Source of the DNA: a bacterium
GTDB lineage: Bacteria; Chloroflexota; Dehalococcoidia; Tepidiformales; Tepidiformaceae
Direction: 5' to 3'
Length of the DNA stretch: 5,313 nt
Assembly: GCA_945861295.1 (NCBI GenBank)
Contig: CAMAUF010000186.1
Location: 1 to 5,313, forward strand
Shown: positions 5,260-5,313 of the stretch, piece after piece
How positions within the stretch are numbered: the first letter of the stretch is position 1
Layout: each line of letters begins with the position of its first letter
Notes under the pieces: model-generated
Databases searched by the model: none
Told to the model about the DNA's origin: nothing
Seen by the model: only the letters and a program-made list of their open reading frames with translations
Program-made: the position numbers and the translations under genes

Positions 5260-5313
5260 TGACCGCCTCGGGGTTTCCCGCCAGCGAAGGAACAGCAGTG
5301 GTCTGGTTCCGGC
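5259..5313 (+). CDS. phrB: Probable deoxyribodipyrimidine photolyase, N-terminal start (3' end outside window)
   Basis: The ATG at 5259 shares its A with the stop of the SDR/DUF2867 gene (TGATG). Only 18 codons are visible; they end in TAVVWFR followed by the first base of another codon. A short N-terminal leader and then VVWFRRDLR is how CPD photolyases and many cryptochromes begin (the FAD- and antenna-binding photolyase fold), so the visible piece fits. The family repairs UV-made pyrimidine dimers using blue light. A position directly behind a CarH-like light sensor strengthens the call, because photolyase is a standard target of LitR/CarH regulators. With so few residues, photolyase versus cryptochrome cannot be decided, and another protein with a VVWFR start is possible. 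Confidence 0.75.
   Translation, partial: MTASGFPASEGTAVVWFR

Noticed and set aside
1..5313. CRISPR array, insertion sequence or transposase
   Set aside because: No regularly spaced repeat series, no terminal inverted repeats with target duplication and no transposase-like protein were seen.

Overview
The window is strongly GC-rich by eye, with GC-rich third codon positions, a CCA-encoding tRNA 3' end and tightly packed genes joined by ATGA-type overlaps. This fits a high-GC bacterium. A soil-type lineage such as Gemmatimonadota, Acidobacteriota or Rokubacteria is possible, but the taxon cannot be fixed from this sequence.

Left part (1-788). The C-terminal end of a class III adenylate/guanylate cyclase-like gene finishes at 187. 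Just beyond it, on the minus strand, lies the 3' part of a tRNA-Leu(UAA): anticodon arm, variable arm, T arm, acceptor 3' strand and CCA. The matching 5' acceptor strand and a normal D arm are missing. About 520 bases with no convincing gene follow. They hold direct repeats, several perfect hairpins and a very G-rich tract. A truncated tRNA 3' end beside repeats looks like the attachment-site scar of a tRNA-targeting integrative element, but no integrase is visible.

Middle (789-2756, minus strand). A three-gene operon reads right to left: a TIGR01777-type NAD(P)-binding epimerase, an SRPBCC-fold protein with a 2-nt gap, and a PlsC-like acyltransferase starting in an ATGA overlap. The acyltransferase is broken. 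Its N-terminal membrane segment runs straight into its C-terminal half in another frame, and the catalytic HX4D core is absent.

Right part (2888-5313, plus strand). Divergently transcribed are a MerR-type regulator with a C-terminal B12-binding domain of the CarH/LitR photoreceptor class, an NAD(P)-binding SDR fused to a DUF2867 domain, and the first 18 codons of a probable DNA photolyase. These three genes overlap (ATGA, then TGATG) and almost certainly form one operon. The 131-bp divergent intergenic region carries a TATAAT on the plus strand that shares a base with a TTGACA on the minus strand. The simplest reading is a light-responsive module: the regulator senses light through adenosylcobalamin and controls both its own operon, including DNA repair, and the opposing epimerase/SRPBCC/acyltransferase operon.
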